From Novosphingobium sp. (GTDB lineage: Bacteria; Pseudomonadota; Alphaproteobacteria; Sphingomonadales; Sphingomonadaceae), in assembly GCA_024236215.1 (NCBI GenBank), contig JACKKX010000001.1, positions 248,001 through 312,000 of the forward strand: a stretch of DNA of 64,000 nucleotides, in the 5' to 3' direction. Shown piece after piece: positions 43,331 to 51,444 of this stretch (positions are counted from its first letter, which is position 1; each line of letters starts with the position of its first letter). The notes below the pieces were generated by a model. It was not told the DNA's origin and did no database searches. It worked only from the letters and a program-made list of their open reading frames with translations. The translations under genes were made by a program, and so were the position numbers.

Positions 43331-44314
43331 GTGGCACGAATGGCAAAACTCGATCGGCTGTTGTCGTTGGTCAACGCCTTGAACGAGACATCCGACGGCT
43401 TGACGCTGGACGAGATGGCCCTTTCAATCGGAGCTGACCGGCGCACGGCGGAACGCTTGCGCGATGTCATCCGCTTGCATTTCGATCTGGAAGAGCTGCC
43501 TGACGAAAGACGCAAGCGTTTCCGCATCGTAGGCAGCCTGCGTCGGGTTTTCACACGTCCGTCCGCAGCCGAGATAGCAGCGCTTGAGGAAGCTGCGGAC
43601 GCCGCGCGGCGGTCAGGATCGGCGCAGACCCATTTGCTCGACAACCTTGTCAGCAAGGTGAAAGCGGCGCTCGATGACCGAGAGAAGCGCCGCCTTGATC
43701 CTGATCTTGAACCCCTGGCGCGCTTGCAGCGTCGGTTCGTCCCTGCCGGACCTGCACTGGAAACCGATCCCGAAGCGCTTGCACAAGTGCAGGGCGCGAT
43801 AATGGCCGGGTCATGCGTCGAGTTCGAATATCTGAAGGAAGGATCGACCGATCGACGCTGGCGGCGGGTGGTCCCTGTCGGCTTGATACATGGGCCGGTG
43901 ACCTACTTGATCGGGCAAATACCAGGTCGTGACATCGAGCCCGTCCCGTATCGCCTCGACCGGATGAGCGAAGTGCGCATTAGCAATCTCCCTGGCTGCG
44001 CAGCCGATGACTGGAATCTCGACACTTGGATGCGGCAGAGTTTCGGCATCTGGCGCGAAGACGGACATGACATTGTCTTGCGTGTGGCGCCGGAGATGGC
44101 AGAACGAGCCCGCAACTGGCGCTTCCATCCGCAACAGCAGATCGAGGACGATGGCGGCGAAATGGTGGTTCGGTTCCATTCCGGGGGCTTGCGTGAATTG
44201 GCCGAGCACCTGTTCACTTGGGGCGACGCTGTGCGCATCGAGGCCCCGGAAGAACTGCGCGTGGTCATGCGTCAAAGGCTGAAGGCGTGCGAGGAGGCCT
44301 TGGATCACTCGTGA
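43331..44314 (+). CDS. WYL-domain transcriptional regulator
   Basis: The product is about 327 residues from the GTG at 43331 (GGGGG seven bases upstream); an ATG at 43340 is equally possible. The N-terminal HTH (LTLDEMALSIGADRRTAERLRDVI) is followed by a helical linker. The WYL domain (about 150-225) reads VTYLIGQI at the signature position, with conserved basic residues RRWRRVVP before it. The WCX-type C-terminal part begins near 235. Regulators of this build (BrxR, CapW) repress phage defence loci until a ligand is sensed. Its position at the end of the operon supports that role here. Confidence 0.88.
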   Translation: MARMAKLDRLLSLVNALNETSDGLTLDEMALSIGADRRTAERLRDVIRLHFDLEELPDERRKRFRIVGSLRRVFTRPSAAEIAALEEAADAARRSGSAQTHLLDNLVSKVKAALDDREKRRLDPDLEPLARLQRRFVPAGPALETDPEALAQVQGAIMAGSCVEFEYLKEGSTDRRWRRVVPVGLIHGPVTYLIGQIPGRDIEPVPYRLDRMSEVRISNLPGCAADDWNLDTWMRQSFGIWREDGHDIVLRVAPEMAERARNWRFHPQQQIEDDGGEMVVRFHSGGLRELAEHLFTWGDAVRIEAPEELRVVMRQRLKACEEALDHS

Positions 44315-44378
44315 AATGCAGGGCTTCGCAATTGGATTGTCCGCTGCTCTCGAGGCTGAACGATGAGGGATTAAGCCT

Positions 44379-45248
44379 ATGAACAGTTTCTACATGCTGC
44401 AGCCCGGGCGGTGGACAGGCCTGACCGAGTTTCCTCCCAAGCCTGGTTGGCCAGGAAGCTCACCGGCTCTTGTCACCGGCGTCCAGCCGCTCAAGACAGG
44501 GCTGGGTCAGTTGCAGATCGACATCGTGCAGCCACTGTTTCCTGGCGGTGGCCGACGGCGGAGGATCATCGCAAAGGTTGTGCAGAAGACCCCCATGCAC
44601 ATAACGTGCCTGTTCAAAGAGGGGAACGAGAGCCGCACAGCCATCATGGCAGAACCCAACTTCGCCTGGCTCGATAGCTGCTGCCCGGAACTGCAAACTC
44701 GACGCCCGCTTGCCGGACCAGCTTTCATTATCGATGGCGAATGCATTGGCGCGCCGAGCTGGGAAGAATACCTTGCACAGGTGTTTGGCGACGACCATGA
44801 CGAGGTCCTATGTGGCGCGAACAAGAAGAGCTTTCAGGTCAAGCTGGGAAGAATGCCAACACAGCGCACGCAGTTGATGATTGATCAAGAACTTGAGCCG
44901 TTCGACTCTGCTCTTGTCTCCCGTGGCTTCAAGCCTCACCAGATGGAAGACAAGTGGTTCATACTGCACGACAAAGGCCGGCTCCTCTTTCGGCGTAGCT
45001 GGACGGGCATCCTGATCTATGACGTTGAGGCCTACTGGCGCGGCGACCGATTGTATCTTGGTCAGGCATGGGTGAACCGAAAGCCGAGTCAATACGGCGA
45101 AACGGACGACGCCTACGATGCGCTACTCCTGCAATATATCATCGATGTGGTATTAAGGGGCGTCCCCGCAGAATTTCCGGTTCAATGGTCAGAAGCTCTG
45201 GCGCCACTCCAGGCATGGTCGGCGGCTGGAGCGGCTTCGCTCAGTTGA
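44379..45248 (+). CDS. Uncharacterised protein at the island right end
   Basis: The product is 289 residues; the ATG at 44379 has GAGGGA upstream. The protein is soluble with several Trp and Cys residues. The C-terminal half (KWFILHDKGRLLFRRSWTGILIYDVE) looks like a compact alpha/beta fold. No motif is recognised. It follows the WYL gene by 64 bp and could belong to the same unit, but nothing in the sequence links it to defence. Confidence 0.6.
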   Translation: MNSFYMLQPGRWTGLTEFPPKPGWPGSSPALVTGVQPLKTGLGQLQIDIVQPLFPGGGRRRRIIAKVVQKTPMHITCLFKEGNESRTAIMAEPNFAWLDSCCPELQTRRPLAGPAFIIDGECIGAPSWEEYLAQVFGDDHDEVLCGANKKSFQVKLGRMPTQRTQLMIDQELEPFDSALVSRGFKPHQMEDKWFILHDKGRLLFRRSWTGILIYDVEAYWRGDRLYLGQAWVNRKPSQYGETDDAYDALLLQYIIDVVLRGVPAEFPVQWSEALAPLQAWSAAGAASLS

Positions 45249-45734
45249 GGTGCTCGGCCTGTGGCCGACATGCGAACATGAATTCGACTCATGCTGCCTT
45301 GGTGAATGGCACCTCCATGGGGATAGCTGCCATCAACGGTATTGGCAGCTACGCGCCTCAGGCGCCACCAAGCAAGTCGCGCCTGGATCCTAAGGCCGAT
45401 CGTTCCATGGCCCGTTTCGCCACGCATGATGATGCAAGCCTTGCTAGACGGCCCTGAAGGGCAACAATGTTTTGAATCGACGCCGAGCTTGAAAACCTGT
45501 GGCCGATAATCTAGGTACCCAATCTGATAAAGCCCGTCTGTGCCCTATGTGGATCACGCTGAGTCGGCGGCACTAGCTCCTAGCCCCCTTTAGGTCACGA
45601 GCCTTGGCTCGTGAACACTTCGCGTCGACTTGACGGTGCAGCGCGCGATTGTGCGCGTACCACCATCACGATACCAACAACTATTGCGAGGCCGGCTGAT
45701 GCGCCGTCCTTCTGCGAAATCCATGGAGATTTCA
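45249..45734. other. Non-coding stretch near the island right end
   Basis: I find no convincing gene here. The only structured element is the palindrome at 45595-45614. No tRNA-like cloverleaf or attachment-site duplication could be recognised; a repeat with sequence left of the window cannot be tested. Confidence 0.5.
45595..45614. promoter_or_regulatory. 20-bp palindrome upstream of a small gene
   Basis: TCACGAGCC, a TT centre and GGCTCGTGA form a palindrome with perfect 9-bp arms, about 120 bp upstream of the next start. It may be an operator. No T tract follows, so a terminator is less likely. Confidence 0.45.
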
Positions 45735-46112
45735 ATGTTCCGTCCCGAAACGGCTATTAAACCCCAAATCATCGAAGGCCGCTTCATGGCCTACAAACGC
45801 CCCCTCCAGATTGAGCTCTCGCTTTACCACAGTGACAGCGAGGGAGTGACAGTCGAAACCCAACTCGTGGTTGAACATAGCCAGCTGCGGAAACTCGCGG
45901 CGTTTTTCCTGGTCACCTGGTGGGCCGGTTTGTTCAACCGCCGCAAAAAGTCTCCGCCTCCTATCTATGTTACGAGGGTCGATTTGGATCGTCGCAATCC
46001 GGACGTCTACGTGCGCAGTGAGGGCAAGTGGAAGCTGTTCCCGGGTACTCCGACCAGCGTCGTGCGCTACATTTTGCAGACCGCAGAACTTCCTCAGCAC
46101 AAGGAGGCTTAG
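45735..46112 (+). CDS. Small uncharacterised protein
   Basis: I chose the ATG at 45735 because GGAG lies six bases upstream; in-frame ATGs at 45699 and 45723 would lengthen it. The product is 125 residues. A Trp-rich hydrophobic patch (FFLVTWWAGLF) sits mid-protein, between a beta-type N-terminal half and a basic region (RRKKSPPP). One could read this as a short membrane-associated segment. No family is recognised. It is the last gene before the conserved chromosomal backbone. Confidence 0.55.
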   Translation: MFRPETAIKPQIIEGRFMAYKRPLQIELSLYHSDSEGVTVETQLVVEHSQLRKLAAFFLVTWWAGLFNRRKKSPPPIYVTRVDLDRRNPDVYVRSEGKWKLFPGTPTSVVRYILQTAELPQHKEA

Positions 46113-46316
46113 CCGATTTCGCCAGCCCGGCTCTTACATGATCGTCGGCCAGCGCCGCGTCAAAGGAGGCGCGGGGCACGTAGGCTTGACGAGTTGTACC
46201 AGTGCTGTGCTACAGTAAATGCCTCAATGGCGTTGTTCAAAGGGCCGTGAACCGCAGAACTGCTTGAGCCCAAAACATGGGTGGGGATCCTGCCGCCCCA
46301 GCCAGCATGTTTGCGT

Positions 46317-48203
46317 TCACTCCCCTACCACCGGAAGCCACACCGCGCTCGCCTCAGCCCCGCCCCAATGTACGCTCTGGGTGGCCTTTACATAAGCCTC
46401 TGGCGGGGCGTCCATGATCGAGGGCACCCAGGTCTGCGGGTTGCGGTCATAAAGCGGGAACAGGCTTGACTGAATCTGCACCATGATCCGATGCCCGGGC
46501 AGGAACACGTGGTTCACATTGGGCAGCGACCAGCCATAGGCATAGGTCTTGCCCGGCTCGAGCGGTGCGGGACTGGCAAAGCCGTGGACATAGCGCCCGC
46601 GGAAGATCTCGATCCCCACCCCCAGTTCGTATCCCGCCATCTGCGGATTGGCGGCGTTTTCGGCCGGGTAGACGTCGATCAGCTTGACCACCCAGTCGCT
46701 GTCCTGCCCGCTGGTTGCGGCGCGCAGATCGACCCTTGGCGCACCCTTGATATGCAGCGGCTTGTCAAGCACCGGCCCGGTGTAGGTCAGCACGTCGCTT
46801 CGGCCATCGGCAAAGCGCTGATCCTGCACCAGCCAGGTCTTCCAGGCATCGCCATTGAAATGAACCGGGCGCGGCACAAAGGGAACGGGCTTGGCCGGAT
46901 CGGAGACATAGGAATCGCTCCCCTCACCCTGCGGGCGGGTGAAGGAAAGCCCGTTGTTCGCGGCAAGGTAGAGCGGCCGCTCGATCCCGGCGGGCCAGGC
47001 AGCGTCTGTTTCCCAGCGCTCGGCTCCGGTGGCATAGGTGATCGCGGCGGGCATCGCCTTGCACGGCGCGGGATTGGACTTGAGCCGGCAATCGAAGAAC
47101 GGCTTGATCCAGTTCAGCCGGAATTGCAGCGCGGTATCGCCCTCGAACCGGAGCGGGCCGAGCCCATAGCCTTCGTAGTTCGCGCCCGAATGCCGCCACG
47201 GCCCGATTCCCAGCGTGATCGGCGCGTCCGGCTGGGCGGCCTTGACCGCGCGGAACACCGCCGGGGCGCCGTAGGAATCCTCCTGGTCCCACTGCCCCAG
47301 CATCACCAGTGTCGGCACCGTCAGCTTGCGCGTGGCCAGCAGCTTGTCGACCGCCTGGCCCTGCCAATAGGCATCGTAGGCGGGATGGGCGATCATCTTG
47401 CGCACGCCCGGCAGGCCGTCGATCCCCCACTTGCGAGCATAGCCGGCGGCCGATCCGGCCTCGAGGAAAACGGTGTAGGGATCGGCGTTGCCATAGGGCA
47501 CCGCATCGCTGCCGTCCTTGACTGTCTGGTTCAACACATAATCGAAGCCGAAAGTGCGGAACGCACCGTTGTGGAACCAGTCATCCCCCATCCAGCCATC
47601 GACCATCGGCGACTGCGGCACCGCCGCCTTGAGCGCGGGGTGCGGGTTTATCAGGGCCATCAGCGAGGTGAAGCCCAAGTAGCTCGAACCGATGATCCCC
47701 ACCTTGCCGTTGCTTTCAGGCACATTCTTCACCAGCCAGTCGATCGTGTCCCAGGCATCGGTGGAATTGTCGATCTTGGTCTTGTTGAGCGGACCGGCCA
47801 GCGGGCGGGTCATCACATAGTCGCCTTCGGACCCGTGCAAGCCGCGCACGTCCTGATAGACCCGGATGTAGCCATCGCCCACGAACGGGGCATCCATCAC
47901 CGGCAGGATCTCCTCGATCCTCTGGCTGCGGCTGCGGCTGGTCGCCCCGGCGGCGTCATAGGGCGTGCGGCTGAGCAGGATCGGTGCGTCCCGGGTGCCC
48001 TTGCGATAGACGATCACGGTATAGAGCTTCACCCCGTCGCGCATCGGCACCATCACCACGCGGCGGACATAGTCGGCCTCGGGCCTGACCCAGTCGTAGC
48101 TGGCGACCTGATCGTTGGTCATCGGATCGACCGGCGCCGGGGCGGTCTGGGCAAGCAGCGGGAAAGCGGACAGGGCAAGCAACAGGGCGGCGACTTTGCG
48201 CAT
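46317..48203 (-). CDS. CocE/NonD-family secreted ester hydrolase (alpha-amino acid ester hydrolase type)
   Basis: The product is 628 residues from the ATG at 48203. The Sec signal MRKVAALLLALSAFPLLAQTA is cleaved near residue 20. The alpha/beta-hydrolase domain (peptidase family S15) has nucleophile Ser174 in GSSYLGF, preceded by the YDAAG and QDVRGLHGSEG motifs that shape the oxyanion region. The C-terminal jelly-roll domain (about 410-628) is the X-Pro dipeptidyl-peptidase C-terminal fold. Enzymes of this group hydrolyse amino acid esters or beta-lactam side chains. It is divergent from the quinone oxidoreductase gene across 103 bp. It is probably the first backbone gene. Confidence 0.9.
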   Translation of the reverse strand: MRKVAALLLALSAFPLLAQTAPAPVDPMTNDQVASYDWVRPEADYVRRVVMVPMRDGVKLYTVIVYRKGTRDAPILLSRTPYDAAGATSRSRSQRIEEILPVMDAPFVGDGYIRVYQDVRGLHGSEGDYVMTRPLAGPLNKTKIDNSTDAWDTIDWLVKNVPESNGKVGIIGSSYLGFTSLMALINPHPALKAAVPQSPMVDGWMGDDWFHNGAFRTFGFDYVLNQTVKDGSDAVPYGNADPYTVFLEAGSAAGYARKWGIDGLPGVRKMIAHPAYDAYWQGQAVDKLLATRKLTVPTLVMLGQWDQEDSYGAPAVFRAVKAAQPDAPITLGIGPWRHSGANYEGYGLGPLRFEGDTALQFRLNWIKPFFDCRLKSNPAPCKAMPAAITYATGAERWETDAAWPAGIERPLYLAANNGLSFTRPQGEGSDSYVSDPAKPVPFVPRPVHFNGDAWKTWLVQDQRFADGRSDVLTYTGPVLDKPLHIKGAPRVDLRAATSGQDSDWVVKLIDVYPAENAANPQMAGYELGVGIEIFRGRYVHGFASPAPLEPGKTYAYGWSLPNVNHVFLPGHRIMVQIQSSLFPLYDRNPQTWVPSIMDAPPEAYVKATQSVHWGGAEASAVWLPVVGE

Positions 48204-48306
48204 CGATAACTCCAACGGGAAACAAGTGCTTCGCAGGCTAACAGCTTTGTTGCGCTTGAGAAGCAATCCCCAAAGGCTATTCTGCAAACGACAAGGAGAA
48301 CCAGCC

Positions 48307-49281
48307 ATGCGCGCGACCCAGGCCATCATCGAGCAGACCGGCGGACCCGAGGTTATCCAGTGGCGCGAGGTTGATCTGCCCGCGCCCGGCCCCGGCGAAG
48401 TGCTGATCCGGCACGAGGCGGTGGGGCTGAATTACATCGACACCTATTTCCGCACCGGGCTCTACCCCGCCCCGCTGCCCAGCGGGCTGGGAATGGAGGC
48501 TGCCGGGGTGGTGGAAGCGGTGGGCGAAGGGGTGGAACATCTCAAGCCCGGCCAGCGCGCGGTGTGTTTCGGCGCGCCGGGCGCCTATTCGACCGCCCGG
48601 ATCGCCCCGGCTGCCCATTATTTTCCGCTTCCGGACGGCATCGACAGCCAGACCGCCGCCGCCGCGTTCCTCAAGGGAGCCACAGTAGAAGCGCTGGCCG
48701 AGCGCTGTGCCCCGGTGGCAGCAGGCGGCTGGGCGCTGGTTCCGGCCGCGGCGGGCGGGGTCGGCCTGCTGCTGGTGCAATGGCTGAAAGCACGCGGCGT
48801 GCGGGTGATCGGCACGGTCGGCAGTGCGGAAAAGATGGCGCTGGCCCGCGATGCGGGGGCCGAGCAGGTGCTGCTGTCGAATGATCCTGATCTGGCGGCG
48901 AGGGTGCGCGAGGCAACCGGCGGCGAAGGCGTTGCCGTTTCCTATGACGGAGTCGGCGCGGCAACCTGGGAGGCATCGCTCAAGTCGGTGCGGCGGCGCG
49001 GCACCATCGTCAGCTTCGGCAATGCCAGCGGCCCGGTGACAGGCGTGAACCTGGGCGTTCTGGCCCAGCACGGTTCGCTTTATGTCACCCGCATGACCAT
49101 GTTCGACTATTATCGCGATCCCGCCGAAGCCCTGCCCGGCGCTGCCAGGCTGTGGGACATGATCGCAGCGGGCAAGCTCACGGTGACCGTGGGGCAGACC
49201 TATCCCCTGATCGAAGCGGCCCAGGCCCACCGCGATCTGGAGGCGAGGAAGACGACCGGATCGACGCTGTTGTTGCCCTAA
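48307..49281 (+). CDS. NADPH:quinone oxidoreductase (zeta-crystallin-like MDR)
   Basis: The product is 324 residues. It has a GroES-like N-terminal domain without the zinc ligands of alcohol dehydrogenases. The Rossmann domain carries AAAGGVGLLLVQWLKARGVRVIGTVGS. The family hallmark NYIDTYFRTGLYP lies near residue 42. It reduces quinones with NADPH in the cytoplasm. Its stop overlaps the end of the convergent methyltransferase gene by 4 bp. Confidence 0.92.
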   Translation: MRATQAIIEQTGGPEVIQWREVDLPAPGPGEVLIRHEAVGLNYIDTYFRTGLYPAPLPSGLGMEAAGVVEAVGEGVEHLKPGQRAVCFGAPGAYSTARIAPAAHYFPLPDGIDSQTAAAAFLKGATVEALAERCAPVAAGGWALVPAAAGGVGLLLVQWLKARGVRVIGTVGSAEKMALARDAGAEQVLLSNDPDLAARVREATGGEGVAVSYDGVGAATWEASLKSVRRRGTIVSFGNASGPVTGVNLGVLAQHGSLYVTRMTMFDYYRDPAEALPGAARLWDMIAAGKLTVTVGQTYPLIEAAQAHRDLEARKTTGSTLLLP

Positions 49282-49961
49282 CCCGCCCGCGCGAACCAGA
49301 TCACGTGGCGCGGGCCCTTGCCCTTGCCGTTGGCATCGTAGCGGGCGCGCACCTCGACCTCTTCTACCGCGAAGCCGACTTCCTCGAGACGGCGCCGGAA
49401 CCTGGGATCGGGGAAAGCCGACCACACCGCCAGCATGCCGCCCGGCGCCAGCGCCTTGCGGGCGTTGTGCAGACCGGCCTTGGAATAGAGCCGGTTGTTA
49501 TCGGCGCGCACCAGCCCGTCGGGGCCGTTGTCGACATCGAGCAGGATCGCGTCGAGCGGCTCGGGAGCGAGCAGGATCGCATCGGCGACATCGCCCATGC
49601 TGAGCCGCACGCGCGGATCGTCGAGGCATCCCGCAGCCACTTCGGCCATCGGCCCGCGCGCCCAGTCGATGATTTCGGGAACCAGCTCGGCAACGGTGAT
49701 CCGCGCATCGGCGCCCAGCACCCCCAGCGCCGCGCGCAAGGTAAAGCCCATGCCATAGCCGCCGATCAGCCAGTTCTGCGCCGTGGTGCCCTTGAGCCGC
49801 TGCGCCGTCATCGTCGCTAGCGCCTCTTCCGAGCCGCGCATGCGCGTGCTCATCAGCTCGTTATGGCCCAGCACGATCATGAAATCGCGACCGTGGGCGA
49901 AAAGCCGCAGCTCCTCGCCGCCGGGTACCAGCGCCGTGCCGAGCAGTTCGCGGGTAATCAC
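49278..49961 (-). CDS. Spermidine-synthase-like methyltransferase-fold protein
   Basis: The product is 227 residues starting at a GTG that overlaps the DAHP synthase stop (GTGA). The Rossmann-type core has the dcSAM/SAM loop [16 protein letters not shown], the acidic [12 protein letters not shown] and the Asp-containing [12 protein letters not shown]. It is shorter than true spermidine synthases, so I call only the fold. Coupling to aroG-type DAHP synthase is conserved in some sphingomonads from memory, but the substrate is unknown. Confidence 0.8.
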   Translation of the reverse strand: MITRELLGTALVPGGEELRLFAHGRDFMIVLGHNELMSTRMRGSEEALATMTAQRLKGTTAQNWLIGGYGMGFTLRAALGVLGADARITVAELVPEIIDWARGPMAEVAAGCLDDPRVRLSMGDVADAILLAPEPLDAILLDVDNGPDGLVRADNNRLYSKAGLHNARKALAPGGMLAVWSAFPDPRFRRRLEEVGFAVEEVEVRARYDANGKGKGPRHVIWFARAG

Positions 49962-51331
49962 GCCGCGCGCTGGGCGCGTTCCACCGCTTCCTGGTTGAGC
50001 ATGTCGGCCAGCAGGAATGCCAGTTCGATCGACTGCGCGGCGTTGAGCCGCGGATCGCAGTGGGTGTGATAGCGATCGGCCAGCGCAGCATCGGAAATCG
50101 CGATCGCCCCGCCAACGCATTCGGTCACGTCCTGGCCGGTCATCTCGATATGAATGCCACCTGCGTGGGTTCCTTCGGCGCGGTGGACCGCGAAGAAGCC
50201 GCGCACTTCGCCCAGGATCCGGTCGAACGGACGGGTCTTGAAGCCGCTGTCGGCCTTGATCACGTTGCCGTGCATTGGATCGCACGACCACACCACCGGG
50301 TGTCCCTCGCGCTTGACCGCGCGCACCAGCGGCGCCAGCCCCGCTTCGACCTTTTCATCTCCGAAGCGGCTGATCAGGGTGATCCGCCCCGCCTCGCGCG
50401 CGGGGTTGAGCAGATCGAGCTGGCGCAGCAGCTCATCCGGCGCCATCGAGGGGCCGCACTTCATCCCCAGCGGATTGCCCACTCCGCGCAGGAATTCGAC
50501 ATGAGCCGAGCCTTCAAAACGGGTGCGATCGCCGATCCACAGCATGTGTGCGCTGGTGTCATACCAATCGCCGGTGAGCGAATCGCGGCGGGTCATCGCC
50601 TGCTCGAAGGGCAGATGCAGCGCTTCGTGGCTGGTGTAGAAGCTGGTGCCCTTGAGCTGCGGCACCGATTGCGGATCGATCCCGCAGGCTTCCATGAAAT
50701 CGAGCGCCTCGCCGATCCGGTCCGCCATCTGGGCAAAGCGGTCGGCCCAGGGCGAGCGGCCCATGAAATCGAGCGTCCACTGGTGGACCTGGCGCAGGTT
50801 GGCATAGCCCCCGGTCGAAAAGGCGCGCAGCAGGTTGAGCGTCGCGGCGCTCTGCGAATAGGCCTGGAGCAGGCGCTGGGGATCGGGAATCCGCGATTGC
50901 GCGGTGAATTCGATGCCGTTGATGTTATCGCCCAGATAGCTCGGCAGCTCGACCCCGTCCTGCACCTCGACCGGCGAGGAACGCGGCTTGGCGAACTGCC
51001 CGGCCATTCGCCCGACCTTCACCACCGGCTGCTTGGAGGCGAAGGTCATCACCACCGCCATCTGCAGCAGCACGCGGAAGGTGTCGCGGATGTTGTTGGG
51101 GTGAAACTCGGCAAAGCTTTCGGCGCAATCGCCGCCCTGGAGCAGGAAACCCTTGCCCGCCGCCACTTCGGCCAGATCGGCCTTGAGCGCGCGTGCCTCG
51201 CCCGCGAAGACCAGCGGGGGAAACGAGCCGAGCGTCCCGGTCACCTTGTCGAGCGCTTCGGCATCGGGATAGCTCGGCAGGTGCCGCGCTTCCTTTGCCG
51301 TCCAGCTTTCAGGGGTCCAGTTGCTAGCCAC
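49958..51331 (-). CDS. aroG: Class II 3-deoxy-7-phosphoheptulonate synthase
   Basis: The product is 457 residues. It catalyses condensation of phosphoenolpyruvate and erythrose 4-phosphate, the first step of the shikimate pathway. Plant-type (class II) motifs are visible: [67 protein letters not shown] and [18 protein letters not shown]. Length and motifs are complete. It is upstream of and coupled to the methyltransferase-like gene. Confidence 0.95.
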   Translation of the reverse strand: MASNWTPESWTAKEARHLPSYPDAEALDKVTGTLGSFPPLVFAGEARALKADLAEVAAGKGFLLQGGDCAESFAEFHPNNIRDTFRVLLQMAVVMTFASKQPVVKVGRMAGQFAKPRSSPVEVQDGVELPSYLGDNINGIEFTAQSRIPDPQRLLQAYSQSAATLNLLRAFSTGGYANLRQVHQWTLDFMGRSPWADRFAQMADRIGEALDFMEACGIDPQSVPQLKGTSFYTSHEALHLPFEQAMTRRDSLTGDWYDTSAHMLWIGDRTRFEGSAHVEFLRGVGNPLGMKCGPSMAPDELLRQLDLLNPAREAGRITLISRFGDEKVEAGLAPLVRAVKREGHPVVWSCDPMHGNVIKADSGFKTRPFDRILGEVRGFFAVHRAEGTHAGGIHIEMTGQDVTECVGGAIAISDAALADRYHTHCDPRLNAAQSIELAFLLADMLNQEAVERAQRAA

Positions 51332-51444
51332 GTTTCATGCTCCGTTGCGGGAAAGCGCGCGCCATAGCCGCGCGCAGGCGCAAATGCAAAACCTGCAATG
51401 CCGATTACCGCGATCGGGCAATATTGTTGCCCGATCCAGCCCGA

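Noticed and set aside
45249-46316. tRNA gene or attachment site at the island/backbone border
   Set aside because: No cloverleaf or CCA-ending structure seen, and no direct repeat pair could be verified because the left island end is outside the window.
46491-48209. 572-codon plus-strand open frame opposite the CocE gene
   Set aside because: Low-complexity antisense translation rich in Arg, Gly and His, as expected from high-GC codon structure; the minus strand has a signal peptide and active-site motifs.
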